DNA of 64,000 bases, from assembly GCF_000269805.1 (NCBI RefSeq), contig NZ_JH711481.1, positions 1,253,279 to 1,317,278 on the forward strand, in the 5' to 3' direction. This document shows positions 17,745-26,178 of the stretch, piece after piece. The DNA is from Actinomyces massiliensis 4401292 (GTDB lineage Bacteria > Actinomycetota > Actinomycetes > Actinomycetales > Actinomycetaceae). Made by a program: the position numbers and the translations under genes. Positions within the stretch are counted from its first letter, which is position 1. Each line of letters opens with the position of its first letter. Below the pieces are notes generated by a model. That model had not been told where the DNA came from. It saw only the letters and a list, made by a program, of their open reading frames with translations, and made no database searches.

Positions 17745-18448
17745 GCGCCACGCATCCGTCGACCGGCGCCGGCCCCGATCCTGGAGATCAGGCTACCGCG
17801 CGGACTGCGCTCACAGGGGCGGCAGGGCCTTCTGGGCGGCCCGGGCCGTCGCGGTCGGGGGCGGGGCCGTCGACGTCCGGGCCCTCCGAGCCCTCCGGGG
17901 CCTCCGCATCCTCGCTGCCCTGGCGCACGGTCCTGCGCGCCGCCCGGCCCGCGGACGCCCGGGCCATCGCCGAGCTCGTCCGGCCCTACTCCGATCGCCG
18001 TATTCTCATTGCCAAGGACCTCATCACCTACTTCGAGGACATCCAGGAGTTCACCGTTGCCGAGGGTGCCGGAGCGCTCGACGGCGCCCAGGAGGGGGCC
18101 GGGGGCATCATCGGCTGCGGCGCCCTGCACGTCATGTGGGACGACATCGCCGAGGTCCGCACGCTCGCCGTTCGCAAGGACCGTATGCATCGGGGGGTCG
18201 GCGGGGCGATTCTCGGGGAGCTGCTCGAGCGCGCTCGCGGCATGGGCCTCCAGCGCGTCTTCTGCCTGACCTTCGAGGTCGATTTCTTCACCGCCCATGG
18301 CTTCCACCCCATCTGGGGCACGCCGGTGGGCATGGACACCTTCGCCGAGATGGTGCGCAGTCACGACGACGGGGTCGCCGAGTTCCTCGATCTCGCACGG
18401 GTCAAACCCAACACCCTGGGGAATACGCGGATGATCATCGAGTTATGA
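17741..18448 (+). CDS. GNAT amino-acid N-acetyltransferase, short ArgA/NAGS-like
   Basis: Residues 1-60 are low-complexity (Gly/Ser/Pro). Residues 65-235 are a GNAT domain starting RAARPADARAIAELVRPYSD. They include IIGCGALHVMWDDIAEVRTL and the acetyl-CoA pyrophosphate loop region DRMHRGVGGAILGELLERAR. This arrangement matches the stand-alone actinobacterial N-acetylglutamate synthase type (mycobacterial Rv2747-like), which acetylates glutamate with acetyl-CoA as the first step of arginine synthesis. No other arg gene is nearby, so the physiological substrate is inferred from family. It overlaps both neighbours by ATGA and is co-translated with the regulator and mutY. Confidence 0.75.
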   Translation: MSATHPSTGAGPDPGDQATARTALTGAAGPSGRPGPSRSGAGPSTSGPSEPSGASASSLPWRTVLRAARPADARAIAELVRPYSDRRILIAKDLITYFEDIQEFTVAEGAGALDGAQEGAGGIIGCGALHVMWDDIAEVRTLAVRKDRMHRGVGGAILGELLERARGMGLQRVFCLTFEVDFFTAHGFHPIWGTPVGMDTFAEMVRSHDDGVAEFLDLARVKPNTLGNTRMIIEL

Positions 18449-19464
18449 GCGCTGTGAGTGCCGTGAGCGTCCTGGGAGCCGCCGGGGCTGCGAGGGCCGC
18501 CGGGTCTGCCGGGGCTGTGATCGACTCGGGTGTTGAGGGGGCGCGATCCGCGTCGCCCATGCCGTCCGCGCAGGCGGTCGTTTCCTGGTACCGCGAGCAC
18601 GCCCGCGATCTGCCGTGGCGGGAGCCGGGGACGACGCCCTATGGCGTGCTGGTCTCGGAGGTCATGAGTCAGCAGACGCCGGTGGCCCGGGTCGTGCCCG
18701 CGTGGCGGCAGTGGATGGAGCGCTGGCCGGATCCGGCCGCTCTGGCGGGGGCGGCTACCGGGGAGGTGCTGCGGGTGTGGGGCGGTTTGGGCTATCCCCG
18801 GCGAGCGCTGCGGCTCATGGAGTGCGCCCGTGTCGTCGTCGAGCGCCACGGCGGACGCCTGCCCTGCGATCTTGAGGCGCTGCGGGCGCTGCCGGGGATC
18901 GGCGATTACACCGCTGGAGCCGTCATGGCTTTCGCCTACGGGCGTCGGGCGCTGACGCTGGACACCAATGTGCGGCGCGTGCTCGCTCGTGCGGTCGGCG
19001 GCCGGGCTCTGCCTCCGCCCTCGTTGGGCAGGGCCGAGCGCGAGCGGGCCGAGGCGCTCCTGCCCGAGGCGGACGGCGAGGCGGCCGCCTGGTCGGTTGC
19101 CGTCATGGAGCTGGGGGCGCTGGTGTGCACCGCCCGTGAGCCGCGCTGCGGGCGCTGCCCGTGGCGCGAGGGCTGCGCGTGGCTGGCTGCGGGGATGCCT
19201 CCGGATGAGCATGCCGGACGACGTCGCAGACAGGCCTGGCACGGGACGGATCGGCAGGCGCGTGGCCTGATCATGGCCCGGTTGCGCGGGATCGATGCGG
19301 GGGCGGCGCTGGATGCGCAGACGCTGCTGGATGCTGCCGGCGGTGCCGGGGCCCGCGGGGGCCGGACGGCGGATCGCGGGCAGCCGTCCAGGGCGCTGGC
19401 ATCTCTGCTGGACGACGGGCTCATCGCCTCCGATGACGGGGGAGGGACCTTTCGCCTGCCTTGA
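18445..19464 (+). CDS. mutY: A/G-specific adenine glycosylase, short form
   Basis: It removes adenine mispaired with 8-oxoguanine in DNA. Seen: VSEVMSQQTPVARVVPAW (family EVMLQQT region), the helix-hairpin-helix LPGIGDYTAGAVMAFAYG, and the [4Fe-4S] cluster motif CTAREPRCGRCPWREGC with C-X6-C-X2-C-X5-C spacing. The C-terminal NUDIX-like domain of classical MutY is reduced to about 90 residues, as in many actinobacteria. The ATG at 18445 overlaps the previous stop (ATGA); about 35 low-complexity residues precede the catalytic domain. It is the last housekeeping gene before the type VII secretion island. Confidence 0.93.
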   Translation: MSAVSAVSVLGAAGAARAAGSAGAVIDSGVEGARSASPMPSAQAVVSWYREHARDLPWREPGTTPYGVLVSEVMSQQTPVARVVPAWRQWMERWPDPAALAGAATGEVLRVWGGLGYPRRALRLMECARVVVERHGGRLPCDLEALRALPGIGDYTAGAVMAFAYGRRALTLDTNVRRVLARAVGGRALPPPSLGRAERERAEALLPEADGEAAAWSVAVMELGALVCTAREPRCGRCPWREGCAWLAAGMPPDEHAGRRRRQAWHGTDRQARGLIMARLRGIDAGAALDAQTLLDAAGGAGARGGRTADRGQPSRALASLLDDGLIASDDGGGTFRLP

Positions 19465-19546
19465 GGTTGTGGGGATCGCATCCCCGGCGAATTGCCGTAG
19501 CGAACTGATCAGCATATTGAGAGGCGAAGGTGGCTATGGCGATCTT

Positions 19547-20092
19547 GTGACTGATCGTAAACTACCGGGTGGCGTCAGCGTCGACGACTTCATCAAATTG
19601 AGTTACAGGGTGGCTAATAATCAGGATGCCGTTGTTACTCTGAGCGCCAGTATTGGCGAGTGGGCGCACCAGGCATCGCAAATCGCTACCGCCGGCAATT
19701 CGGACAATTCTGGCGAACAATTTAAAGGAATTCAGAATCGTTACCAGCAGTCTGCGGCGGCCCTCTCCTTCCTGGCGGGCATGGCGGACGATAAGGCTGG
19801 ATGGAAGACCGGCCAGACTAGGGGTACGGTGAAAGCGTTGAGCGATAATAATAAGTTGGCTTTTAATGTTTTCAGTACGGTGGCCTCAGCCGGCCTCGGG
19901 GCGGTTGGTGGCCCGCTGGGAAGTGCTGCTGGCAAGACGGCGATGTTTGTCGGGGCGACGCTTTCTCGATCCAATATCAACCTGGATTTCGGATCGAATA
20001 TCATTGATGACGAGCGCGATAAATCCGATCCGTCTGATGATCAGGTGGAGACTCCATCCCAGCAGGTCGTGCACTGGGCCGAAGGGGCGTGA
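19547..20092 (+). CDS. Glycine-zipper protein, candidate type VII effector (unrecognised family)
   Basis: I recognise no named family. The 181-residue product has an alpha-helical N-terminal part with spaced Gln/Ala. A hydrophobic stretch follows, AGLGAVGGPLGSAAGKTAMF, with a GxxxGxxxG zipper, then an acidic tail (DDERDKSDPSDDQ). Glycine zippers occur in membrane-inserting toxins, including type VII LXG effectors, but that role is inference. The start is doubtful: GTG at 19547 lacks a ribosome site, while ATG at 19536 has AAGG well placed but runs into TGA after four codons, so a 1-base indel may have broken the start. The region is AT-richer than mutY. Confidence 0.5.
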   Translation: MTDRKLPGGVSVDDFIKLSYRVANNQDAVVTLSASIGEWAHQASQIATAGNSDNSGEQFKGIQNRYQQSAAALSFLAGMADDKAGWKTGQTRGTVKALSDNNKLAFNVFSTVASAGLGAVGGPLGSAAGKTAMFVGATLSRSNINLDFGSNIIDDERDKSDPSDDQVETPSQQVVHWAEGA

Positions 20093-20333
20093 AAGAACCG
20101 GCGATGATCGGTTGCGAGAGCCGACCAACGCAGTTGTCCTGGGGAAAGCGGATCGATACGCAGATGGCGCGACTGTGGAACGCGCGCCGGTCCCTCCGGG
20201 GGTGACTGTGTGTGAGGTTGTCACGGCGTCGCAGGTCGGCGAGGTTCTGCACCAGGACATTATCCGCTATGTAGACTCCAACAAGATCATGGCGCCCAAG
20301 GATGCCAGCCCGACCCCCAAATATACGATGTGA
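20089..20333 (+). pseudogene. Frameshifted remnant in the effector operon
   Basis: A GTG at 20089 overlaps the preceding stop (GTGA), as in the intact operon at 35-39 kb, but this frame stops after about 38 codons. The neighbouring frame, readable from about 20112, gives a more protein-like sequence (EVVTASQVGEVLHQDIIRYV, ending DASPTPKYTM) to a TGA at 20333. The simplest reading is one gene broken by a frameshift near the start. A TTG start at 20112 (73 residues) cannot be excluded. Confidence 0.4.
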
Positions 20334-20339
20334 TATTAA

Positions 20340-20624
20340 ACTAGGCGAGGGCCAGTACAGCTAGGTCCGCATTACCTAATTACCTACGGCATCGACGCCA
20401 CTGAGGACGGTCCCCGAGACAACCCCGACGACGTCAAAGCGGCCACTGACCTCGCCCAGAAGGTCGCGCTCGCGGTCCCCGATCTCGCCGCCGCCGGAGA
20501 CAGCCAGGGCGAGTGGTTGGAGTACAGCGGTGCCCAATACGTCAACGGCACCCCCGCCGCGGAACTCAATAACACGCCCACGCCCACGCCGGCTCCCGTG
20601 CCTACTGGCACAGGTACCCCGTGA
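20340..20624 (+). pseudogene. Coding remnant without a start codon
   Basis: One frame is open from 20340 to the TGA at 20622-20624. It reads LITYGIDATEDGPRDNPDDV, then AATDLAQKVALAVPDLAAAG, then GEWLEYSGAQYVNGTPAAEL, ending in a Thr-Pro-rich tail. Codon use and composition look coding. No ATG, GTG or TTG occurs in the first 60 codons, so the 5' end appears lost. I do not recognise the family. Confidence 0.45.
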
Positions 20625-20770
20625 ATAACAAGCCTCACGACACCACATTCCCGAGAATGCGTGGACTCCGCCCCATGCTGCGCTGCGGGGAGCGGCTCAG
20701 CACAACCGGGGCCACTGGGCGGAGAAGTACAAGCTTCTGGGGTCGAGCCTCACCAATCCGCTGAATCATC
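20621..20770 (+). pseudogene. Frameshifted, truncated remnant before mycP
   Basis: A GTG at 20621 overlaps the previous stop (GTGA) and encodes MNNKPHDTTFPR. About 30 bases later the sensible frame is the next one (ENAWTPPHAALRGA, HNRGHWAEKYKLLGSSLTN), implying a 1-base indel. The sequence is then cut where the convergent mycP gene ends. It is read as the last member of a decayed four-gene operon. Confidence 0.4.
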
Positions 20771-22243
20771 GGCGTCCTGCGTGCGACGCGCTCGCGATGT
20801 CACTAATGTCATGGCCAGGACGGTGACGCCACCGATGCCGACTGCGCCCGCCAGTCGCCGCCGCTGCTGCGGACCGAAATCCGGTTCCGGCTGCGAAGCT
20901 AGAACGGGCGCGGGGCTCTCCGGTATGCGGGATCCTCGCGGATTCTCAGGCCCCAGGGCGGTGCCGTCGTCGATGAAGGTCAGTGCCGGATAGGGGGCGA
21001 TCGTGCCCCAGCCGACCGAAGAGCTCCACTCTGCCGGTGTCGTGCGCAGGGCCGTCACCGTCAGCCGGTAGGCCCAATCCTCAGGGGGCTCGTCCGGATG
21101 GTCTGCGGCGACCAGGGCGGCCACGGCGCCCGCGTATCCGGTCGCCAGGGCCGAGGACGGCGAATCCTTGGCGATGACGCAGTCGCCATTGCCGAGGAAG
21201 GTTGTCGGGGCCGCTTGTGCCGGGACCGCAAGACCGATGCCCTCGTTGCGCAAGGCAGCTCCTGACGCCGCCCCCTCGGAGGTCAGGGCCGTCACGCCTA
21301 CGACGCCGTCATAGGCGGCCGGATAGCGCTCCTGGCTCTCCTCCTCATCCTGTTTCTCACTCTGCTGGCGGTCGCCCGCGTTGGCGATGACGAGTGCTCC
21401 CGAGTCGGTCGCATGCTCCGTCGCCTCCTTGAGGGCGGGGCTGTCCTCCTTCAGGGCCTGGGGCACGACGATGATCTTCGCCCCCTTGTCGGCCGCCCAG
21501 CGGATGCCCTCCGCCGTCCGATCCGGCTGGGGGCCGTTACCCGCCTTGACCGCCTCGTCCGACGTATTGGTGAACACTCGTACAGGCATGATGGAAGCCT
21601 CGCCGGCCAGACCGACCAGACCCGAGTCCGGCGCGCTGCGGGCGCCGATCGCCCCGGCGATCGCCGTGCCCTGACCGCTGATGTCCTCGGTGCCGCTGCC
21701 CTTCTCCTTCTTGTTGACCAGGTCGGTGCCGGGGACGAGAGCTCCGTCGAGATGCGGGTTGTCCTCCGCAACGCCCGAATCGACGACGGCGACGGTCATG
21801 CCTCCTCCCTTGGTGATCGACCAAGCCCGCTCCATCCCGATCTGCGAGACGATCGGCGGGACCGCGGGGATGAATGTCGTCTTGTCCTCCTCGCAGCCCG
21901 CGACTGTGGAGTCACGAGTTGGAGAAGAGACGGTGGGCTGTTCGGTCGGTTCGGGTGTGGGTTGTTCGGTTGGCTCGGGTGTGGGTTGTTGGGTCGGTTC
22001 GGGTGTGGGTTGTTCGGTTGGCTCGGGTGTGGGTTCTTGGGTCGGTTCGGGTGTGGGTTGTTCGGTCGGCCTGGGGCTGGGCTGCTTGGGCAGTATGCGT
22101 TGGTTGAAGGGTGGTGCTGGGGAGGTTTCGTCGGCGCGCGCGCCGACGGGACCCGCCAGAACCGCCAGGACAACGCAGGTGGCGCAGGCCAGAGCCGTCA
22201 GTGCTGCGCCCCTCCCGCGACGGCATCCCCGGATCATCATCAT
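20750..22243 (-). CDS. mycP: Mycosin-like subtilase of the type VII system, catalytic His and Ser replaced
   Basis: It has an N-terminal signal peptide, a Pro/Thr/Glu linker of repeated EQPTPEPT (24-bp DNA repeats at about 21940-22070), an S8 subtilase domain and a C-terminal membrane anchor (AGAVGIGGVTVLAMTLV). This is mycosin order. The catalytic Asp is present (VAVVDSGV). The His motif reads ISGQGTAIAGA with Gln for His. The Ser motif reads SALATGYAGAVAAL where GTS is expected, so Ser is Gly. IANAGD keeps the oxyanion Asn. I start at one of the three ATGs after GGGAGAG near 22243; an ATG at 22282 is possible. It is encoded 65 bp after eccB. Confidence 0.85.
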   Translation of the reverse strand: MMMIRGCRRGRGAALTALACATCVVLAVLAGPVGARADETSPAPPFNQRILPKQPSPRPTEQPTPEPTQEPTPEPTEQPTPEPTQQPTPEPTEQPTPEPTEQPTVSSPTRDSTVAGCEEDKTTFIPAVPPIVSQIGMERAWSITKGGGMTVAVVDSGVAEDNPHLDGALVPGTDLVNKKEKGSGTEDISGQGTAIAGAIGARSAPDSGLVGLAGEASIMPVRVFTNTSDEAVKAGNGPQPDRTAEGIRWAADKGAKIIVVPQALKEDSPALKEATEHATDSGALVIANAGDRQQSEKQDEEESQERYPAAYDGVVGVTALTSEGAASGAALRNEGIGLAVPAQAAPTTFLGNGDCVIAKDSPSSALATGYAGAVAALVAADHPDEPPEDWAYRLTVTALRTTPAEWSSSVGWGTIAPYPALTFIDDGTALGPENPRGSRIPESPAPVLASQPEPDFGPQQRRRLAGAVGIGGVTVLAMTLVTSRARRTQDADDSADW

Positions 22244-22308
22244 TCTCTCCCGCATTCGTGCTGTTGTCCGCCTTGACGTCATTCGCTATGCGCTTCTCAT
22301 CGTCCGTC

Positions 22309-23637
22309 TCATTGCTCGCTGACCCCATCCCAGACGGCCTCTGTGGACAGCTCGGCCCCCGTGGGGAAAAGTGCGAGCCAGGTCGCCGGTACGGCGACGA
22401 CGCTGCTCTCGTCATAGCCCAACCGTGCGAGTGTGTCGGTCAGCGTGCCGCCCAGGCCCCATGCCCGCCCCGCGTCGGTGATGAGGAAAACGGGGCCGAG
22501 GCTGCCGCCGGCGGAGGAACGCACAAGTGCTCCAGTGCCACCGGTCACTTTCACTCCCCCCGATTCGATCTGATCTGCGGATGCCAAGGTGGTTTTGGCG
22601 ATTCCAGATGACGAGGACTCTCCGAGCACGGCGCATACGCTGGAATCCGTTGCGGCACCTTTCTCCAGGGTTGTGGGCCAGTCCTCCGGGGCCGCGGTCG
22701 TCGTGCTGACTTGGGTGAGATCGGAGACGCTGACATCCTGGACGGGTGCTGTGGCGCCTCCTCCCAACTTGTACAGCGCCAGGGAGACATCGCTGAGAGC
22801 GCCCAGACTCGAGTCGGACTGGACGACGTAGTATCGCTGGCCGCCTGCTGAATCGGTCACCGACAGCAGCATTCCGGCGACCGGGTTCTTGATCGTCGAG
22901 GACAGGCCCGATACCGGCAGGCCGGCGTCGGGCACGGAGAAGCTCTGGATCATGCTGCCCGGAGTGAACAGCGAGAGCCAGGCTGCGTCGACCTCGGTGA
23001 CGGGCTCGGAATCGACGCCGAGCGCGAGCAGGACTGAGCCGAGATTCTCCGCGGGCAGCTCGTGGCTGACGCCCTCCGCCACCAAGTAGGTTCGCCCGTC
23101 GACCGACACCAGGGCGTGCTGAATGTCGCCCAGTCCCTTGGGTGATTCGCCCACGTTGGTGGCCGTCTCTCCCGAGGACGTCGAGCAGGCGGTCCATCCG
23201 TGAGCCACGAGGGATTTGGTGCGGGGCAGCTGCTCGGGCGCGTCCTCAATGCCCACCTGGGAGCCGCGTTCGATTCCATCCAGGACCGAGCCCTTGAGAG
23301 ACGACTCCTGGAATTTGCCGGGCTCGGCGAGCAGGCGCGCGCTGGCCAGGTTCGTCACCGGGCGCAGGCGACTGTTGATGGTGATGTAGCGGGTGCCCTC
23401 GCCCTTGACGACCAGCAGGGTGTTGTCCTGCCAGTTCGCGGGCAGGGAGCCGACGAACATGCCGGAGATCCATGACGCCAGGGCGATGACCAGGGTCAGG
23501 ACCACGCTGCCGATGAGGGGCGGTGCGACGCGCTTCGGCTCGAGCTCGCGGCCGCCCGGGGCGCCCGCCACGAAGGCTGTCACCAGGCGACGCCGGTTGA
23601 AGCGCTGGGCGTCGAGAATCTCCTTGTTCGATGCCAT
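22309..23637 (-). CDS. eccB: Type VII secretion core component EccB
   Basis: EccB has one membrane span and a large extracytoplasmic domain and caps the EccC/EccD core on its outer face. The 442-residue product begins MASNKEILDAQRFNRRRLVT, the typical cytoplasmic stub, followed by the span at about residues 41-63. It then has the R1-R4 EccB repeats with NTLLVVKGEGTRYITINSRL and FLITDAGRAWGLGG. The ATG at 23637 overlaps the stop of eccD as ATGA. A longer in-frame upstream reading has no family similarity. Confidence 0.93.
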   Translation of the reverse strand: MASNKEILDAQRFNRRRLVTAFVAGAPGGRELEPKRVAPPLIGSVVLTLVIALASWISGMFVGSLPANWQDNTLLVVKGEGTRYITINSRLRPVTNLASARLLAEPGKFQESSLKGSVLDGIERGSQVGIEDAPEQLPRTKSLVAHGWTACSTSSGETATNVGESPKGLGDIQHALVSVDGRTYLVAEGVSHELPAENLGSVLLALGVDSEPVTEVDAAWLSLFTPGSMIQSFSVPDAGLPVSGLSSTIKNPVAGMLLSVTDSAGGQRYYVVQSDSSLGALSDVSLALYKLGGGATAPVQDVSVSDLTQVSTTTAAPEDWPTTLEKGAATDSSVCAVLGESSSSGIAKTTLASADQIESGGVKVTGGTGALVRSSAGGSLGPVFLITDAGRAWGLGGTLTDTLARLGYDESSVVAVPATWLALFPTGAELSTEAVWDGVSEQ

Positions 23638-24971
23638 CAGAGCACTCCGCAGACGATCGCGGCCAACGGCAGGATGGCCAGCAGGACGACGACCTCCAGG
23701 GCGTCCGCCGCACGTGCCAGACGGGGCCGGTAGCTCGGGCCGAGCACGTTGAGCAGCAGGACGACCACGCCGATGGCGCTGACGGCGCCGACGGCGGGCA
23801 TGATCAGGTCGGTTCGGGCCACGATGATCGTGATGATCAGTGCGGCCAGTGTCACCATGCCCCCGACGATGCCGGCGACCACATCCGCCTGGGACCTCGC
23901 CGCCCGGGTGCCGAGCAACGAGGCCGCGGCGATGGCGGTGACCAGACCCGCCCCGGCGTAGCCGGCCGACGTCAGCGTCGGAACACTGGCGAGGACGATC
24001 ATCGCGCAGGCGATGCGTGCCGACAGCACCAGGCCATGTGCGTTGAGTACTCGGGCCGTCAGCGTGGGCGTCACCTCGGTGCCGGGCTCCAGGACCGGCC
24101 GGTCGGTTCGGTCGGGAAGGGAGATGTCGATCGGCACCGAGGCCAGGGCCAGCCATGGTGCGAGCAGCGAGATGATGGCGACGACCGCGGCGATGACGGC
24201 GAGCACGCTGGCGAGCGGGCGGTTGAGGAGATCGACCCCCATCCCGGTCAGGCCCAGGCATGAGGCCACCAGTAGGGGGCCCGAGATCAGCCAGCGGTCC
24301 TCTTCCAGGAAGGGGAGGCACACCAGCACGATGGCGGCGAGCGCTCCGCCCGCGGCCATCATGCGCAGGCCTGTCGGAGGCCCGATGAAAGCCGTGTGGG
24401 CGGCGACGGCGCCGAGCGCCCCGGCCGTCATCACCAGCGGCCAGGTCCCTGCGCCGCGCAGCCGCCAGAGTGCGAAGGCGGCCAGGACGAGCAGGCAGCT
24501 GCACGCCAGCGCGCATAACGGGGTCACGAGTCCGCCGGGGCCCTGGCGCAGCAGGAGCAGGCCCACCACCAGGAACAGCAGGCAGGTGGAGGCCACAGAC
24601 ATCGACACCGAGTCCTGCTGGCTCCAGGCGGCCTGTCTCGCCTCTACCTCTGTGGCGACGGCCTCGACGAGATCGTCGTAGCGCGCTTCGGCCTCAGTGC
24701 TGCGCACCTCGAGCGTGAGCAGAGCGCCCGCCCGCACACCCTGCTCGACGATCGGTCGTGCATCATCCAGCTCTCTGCCGTCCTCGGTGACGAGCATGAG
24801 GCCGTACACGGCGGCGTCCTCGTCCAGGGCTCCGAGACGAGCGGCCACGTCGGGGAGTATCTCTGTGAGCGGAAGCGAGGAGGGGAGGGCGATGTCTGCG
24901 GGGATGTTGCGGTGCCGGATGGTGACGGGGGTCAGCCCGGTCACCCGGCGGCGGGTACTCGTAAGGGGCAC
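23637..24971 (-). CDS. eccD: Type VII secretion membrane channel protein EccD
   Basis: The GTG at 24971 follows CAGGAG by six bases and starts VPLTSTRRRVTGLTPVTIRH, the YukD ubiquitin-like cytoplasmic domain (about residues 10-95). Eleven hydrophobic segments follow from about residue 125, including SVASTCLLFLVVGLLLLRQG and MMAAGGALAAIVLVCLPF, ending near the C-terminus. EccD dimers form the membrane vestibule of ESX systems. The gene is first in the eccD-eccB-mycP operon on the minus strand and diverges from the WXG100 pair. Confidence 0.92.
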   Translation of the reverse strand: MPLTSTRRRVTGLTPVTIRHRNIPADIALPSSLPLTEILPDVAARLGALDEDAAVYGLMLVTEDGRELDDARPIVEQGVRAGALLTLEVRSTEAEARYDDLVEAVATEVEARQAAWSQQDSVSMSVASTCLLFLVVGLLLLRQGPGGLVTPLCALACSCLLVLAAFALWRLRGAGTWPLVMTAGALGAVAAHTAFIGPPTGLRMMAAGGALAAIVLVCLPFLEEDRWLISGPLLVASCLGLTGMGVDLLNRPLASVLAVIAAVVAIISLLAPWLALASVPIDISLPDRTDRPVLEPGTEVTPTLTARVLNAHGLVLSARIACAMIVLASVPTLTSAGYAGAGLVTAIAAASLLGTRAARSQADVVAGIVGGMVTLAALIITIIVARTDLIMPAVGAVSAIGVVVLLLNVLGPSYRPRLARAADALEVVVLLAILPLAAIVCGVL

Positions 24972-25301
24972 GACGTTCTCCTGTGAATCCAGGGGCGGGA
25001 CGGCGGGGCCGGCGCGCCGGGCAGGCGCGTCGCGTGGGGTCGGATGGCTCCGTGCTCCATCCTGACACGTCAGTCCTGCTCGGTGCGCGGCCATAGTGCT
25101 TCACCAGGATCGATCGTGGAGGTCGGGGCGTATGGGATGCGTGGGGTGCATGAGGAGAATGATGCGAAAGCCATCCGGTGAAAGACTCGCATTGAGGCGG
25201 AGACGTGGGTATTTTGGTTTCTGCTCGGTAACGATCGGGTCGCGCCCTCGCCTCCCGTTGAGCGCTTTCATATTCCCCCCTGACCCCCAGAAAGAGAGAC
25301 C

Positions 25302-25640
25302 ATGGCACAGAATCTCAGTGCAGGAACTGGTGTACTCGCCAATGCGAGGAACACTGTCAGTAGCCACCGCGCGAGCCAGCAGGCGATCGTGAACAGGGTT
25401 GAGAGCTCTGTTCAGGCCCTCATCGGTGCAGGAGGATGGACGGGCGCGGGAGCCAGTGCTTTCCAGACCGCCGCCAATCAGTGGATCCAGGATGCTAAGA
25501 ACATTATCGCCGTGCTCGAGCGCTTCGAGAATTCTCTGCAGGCGACCGATACCCAGTACCAGACCACTGAGGAAGAGGCGGCCTCTGGCGCCCAGAAGCT
25601 CGCGGGGGCCTCACAGGGCTACCACGGCATGATGCCTTGA
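25302..25640 (+). CDS. WXG100 (ESAT-6/CFP-10-like) secreted protein
   Basis: The 112-residue helical hairpin protein has Trp46-Thr-Gly48 at the turn and the C-terminal secretion signal Tyr86-xxx-Glu90 (YQTTE). AAAGAGAG precedes the ATG. It is expected to pair with the WXG100 protein encoded 51 bp downstream and to be exported through EccC. Its position between the eccD and RDD-FHA/eccD2 operons marks it as the core substrate of this system. Confidence 0.93.
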   Translation: MAQNLSAGTGVLANARNTVSSHRASQQAIVNRVESSVQALIGAGGWTGAGASAFQTAANQWIQDAKNIIAVLERFENSLQATDTQYQTTEEEAASGAQKLAGASQGYHGMMP

Positions 25641-25691
25641 GCCTGATACGCTCAAGCCCACTTAGTATTTAGGACCAAAGGAGGATCACTT

Positions 25692-25988
25692 ATGTCTGAT
25701 GTCGGCATGGAAGTTAATTACGGCCAGATGGACCAGGGGGCGCAGGAGCTCAATACTGGTTCGCAGCAGATCAACTCGGACCTGGAGAGCATGGACGCCG
25801 AGCTCAAGCCCACGCAGTCCGAGTGGACCGGTGATGCTAACCAGCAGTACCTCGCGGCCAAGGCGGAGTGGACGCAGTCGCTCCAGGACATGAATCAGGT
25901 ACTCGTTCAGCTGGGCGCCCACGTGACGACGTCGTCCGGCAACTACAGCACCGCTGACAGCCAGAGTGCTGCTGGCTTCGGCGCCTGA
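25692..25988 (+). CDS. WXG100 (ESAT-6/CFP-10-like) secreted protein, partner
   Basis: The 98-residue protein has Trp45-Thr-Gly47 and a C-terminal Tyr85-xxx-Asp89 motif (YSTAD), so both members of the pair carry YxxxD/E. A strong AAAGGAGG lies 8 bases before the ATG, predicting high expression. A 24-bp terminator hairpin follows. The two proteins likely form a heterodimer, though each could homodimerise. Confidence 0.93.
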   Translation: MSDVGMEVNYGQMDQGAQELNTGSQQINSDLESMDAELKPTQSEWTGDANQQYLAAKAEWTQSLQDMNQVLVQLGAHVTTSSGNYSTADSQSAAGFGA

Positions 25989-26023
25989 GGAGTAATACGC
26001 TCCACGAGGTGCGGGCCTAGTTT

Positions 26024-26076
26024 CGTGATGGCGGGTGCGCACAGACCAATAAGGTCTGTGCGCACCCGCCATCACG
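26024..26076. terminator. Perfect 24-bp inverted repeat, bidirectional terminator
   Basis: The arms 26024-26047 and 26053-26076 match exactly around an AATAA loop. The hairpin lies between the convergent WXG100 pair and the RDD-FHA gene. No long U-tract follows. Confidence 0.8.
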
Positions 26077-26178
26077 TGGATGAGCGAGATCCTCCTGCTC
26101 GGCCGGGCGGTAAGCGACACACGCCTGCACCGTGGCCAGTGTGTCCGGCCGGGCGTCTGAACAGCTGAGATCAGGTCT

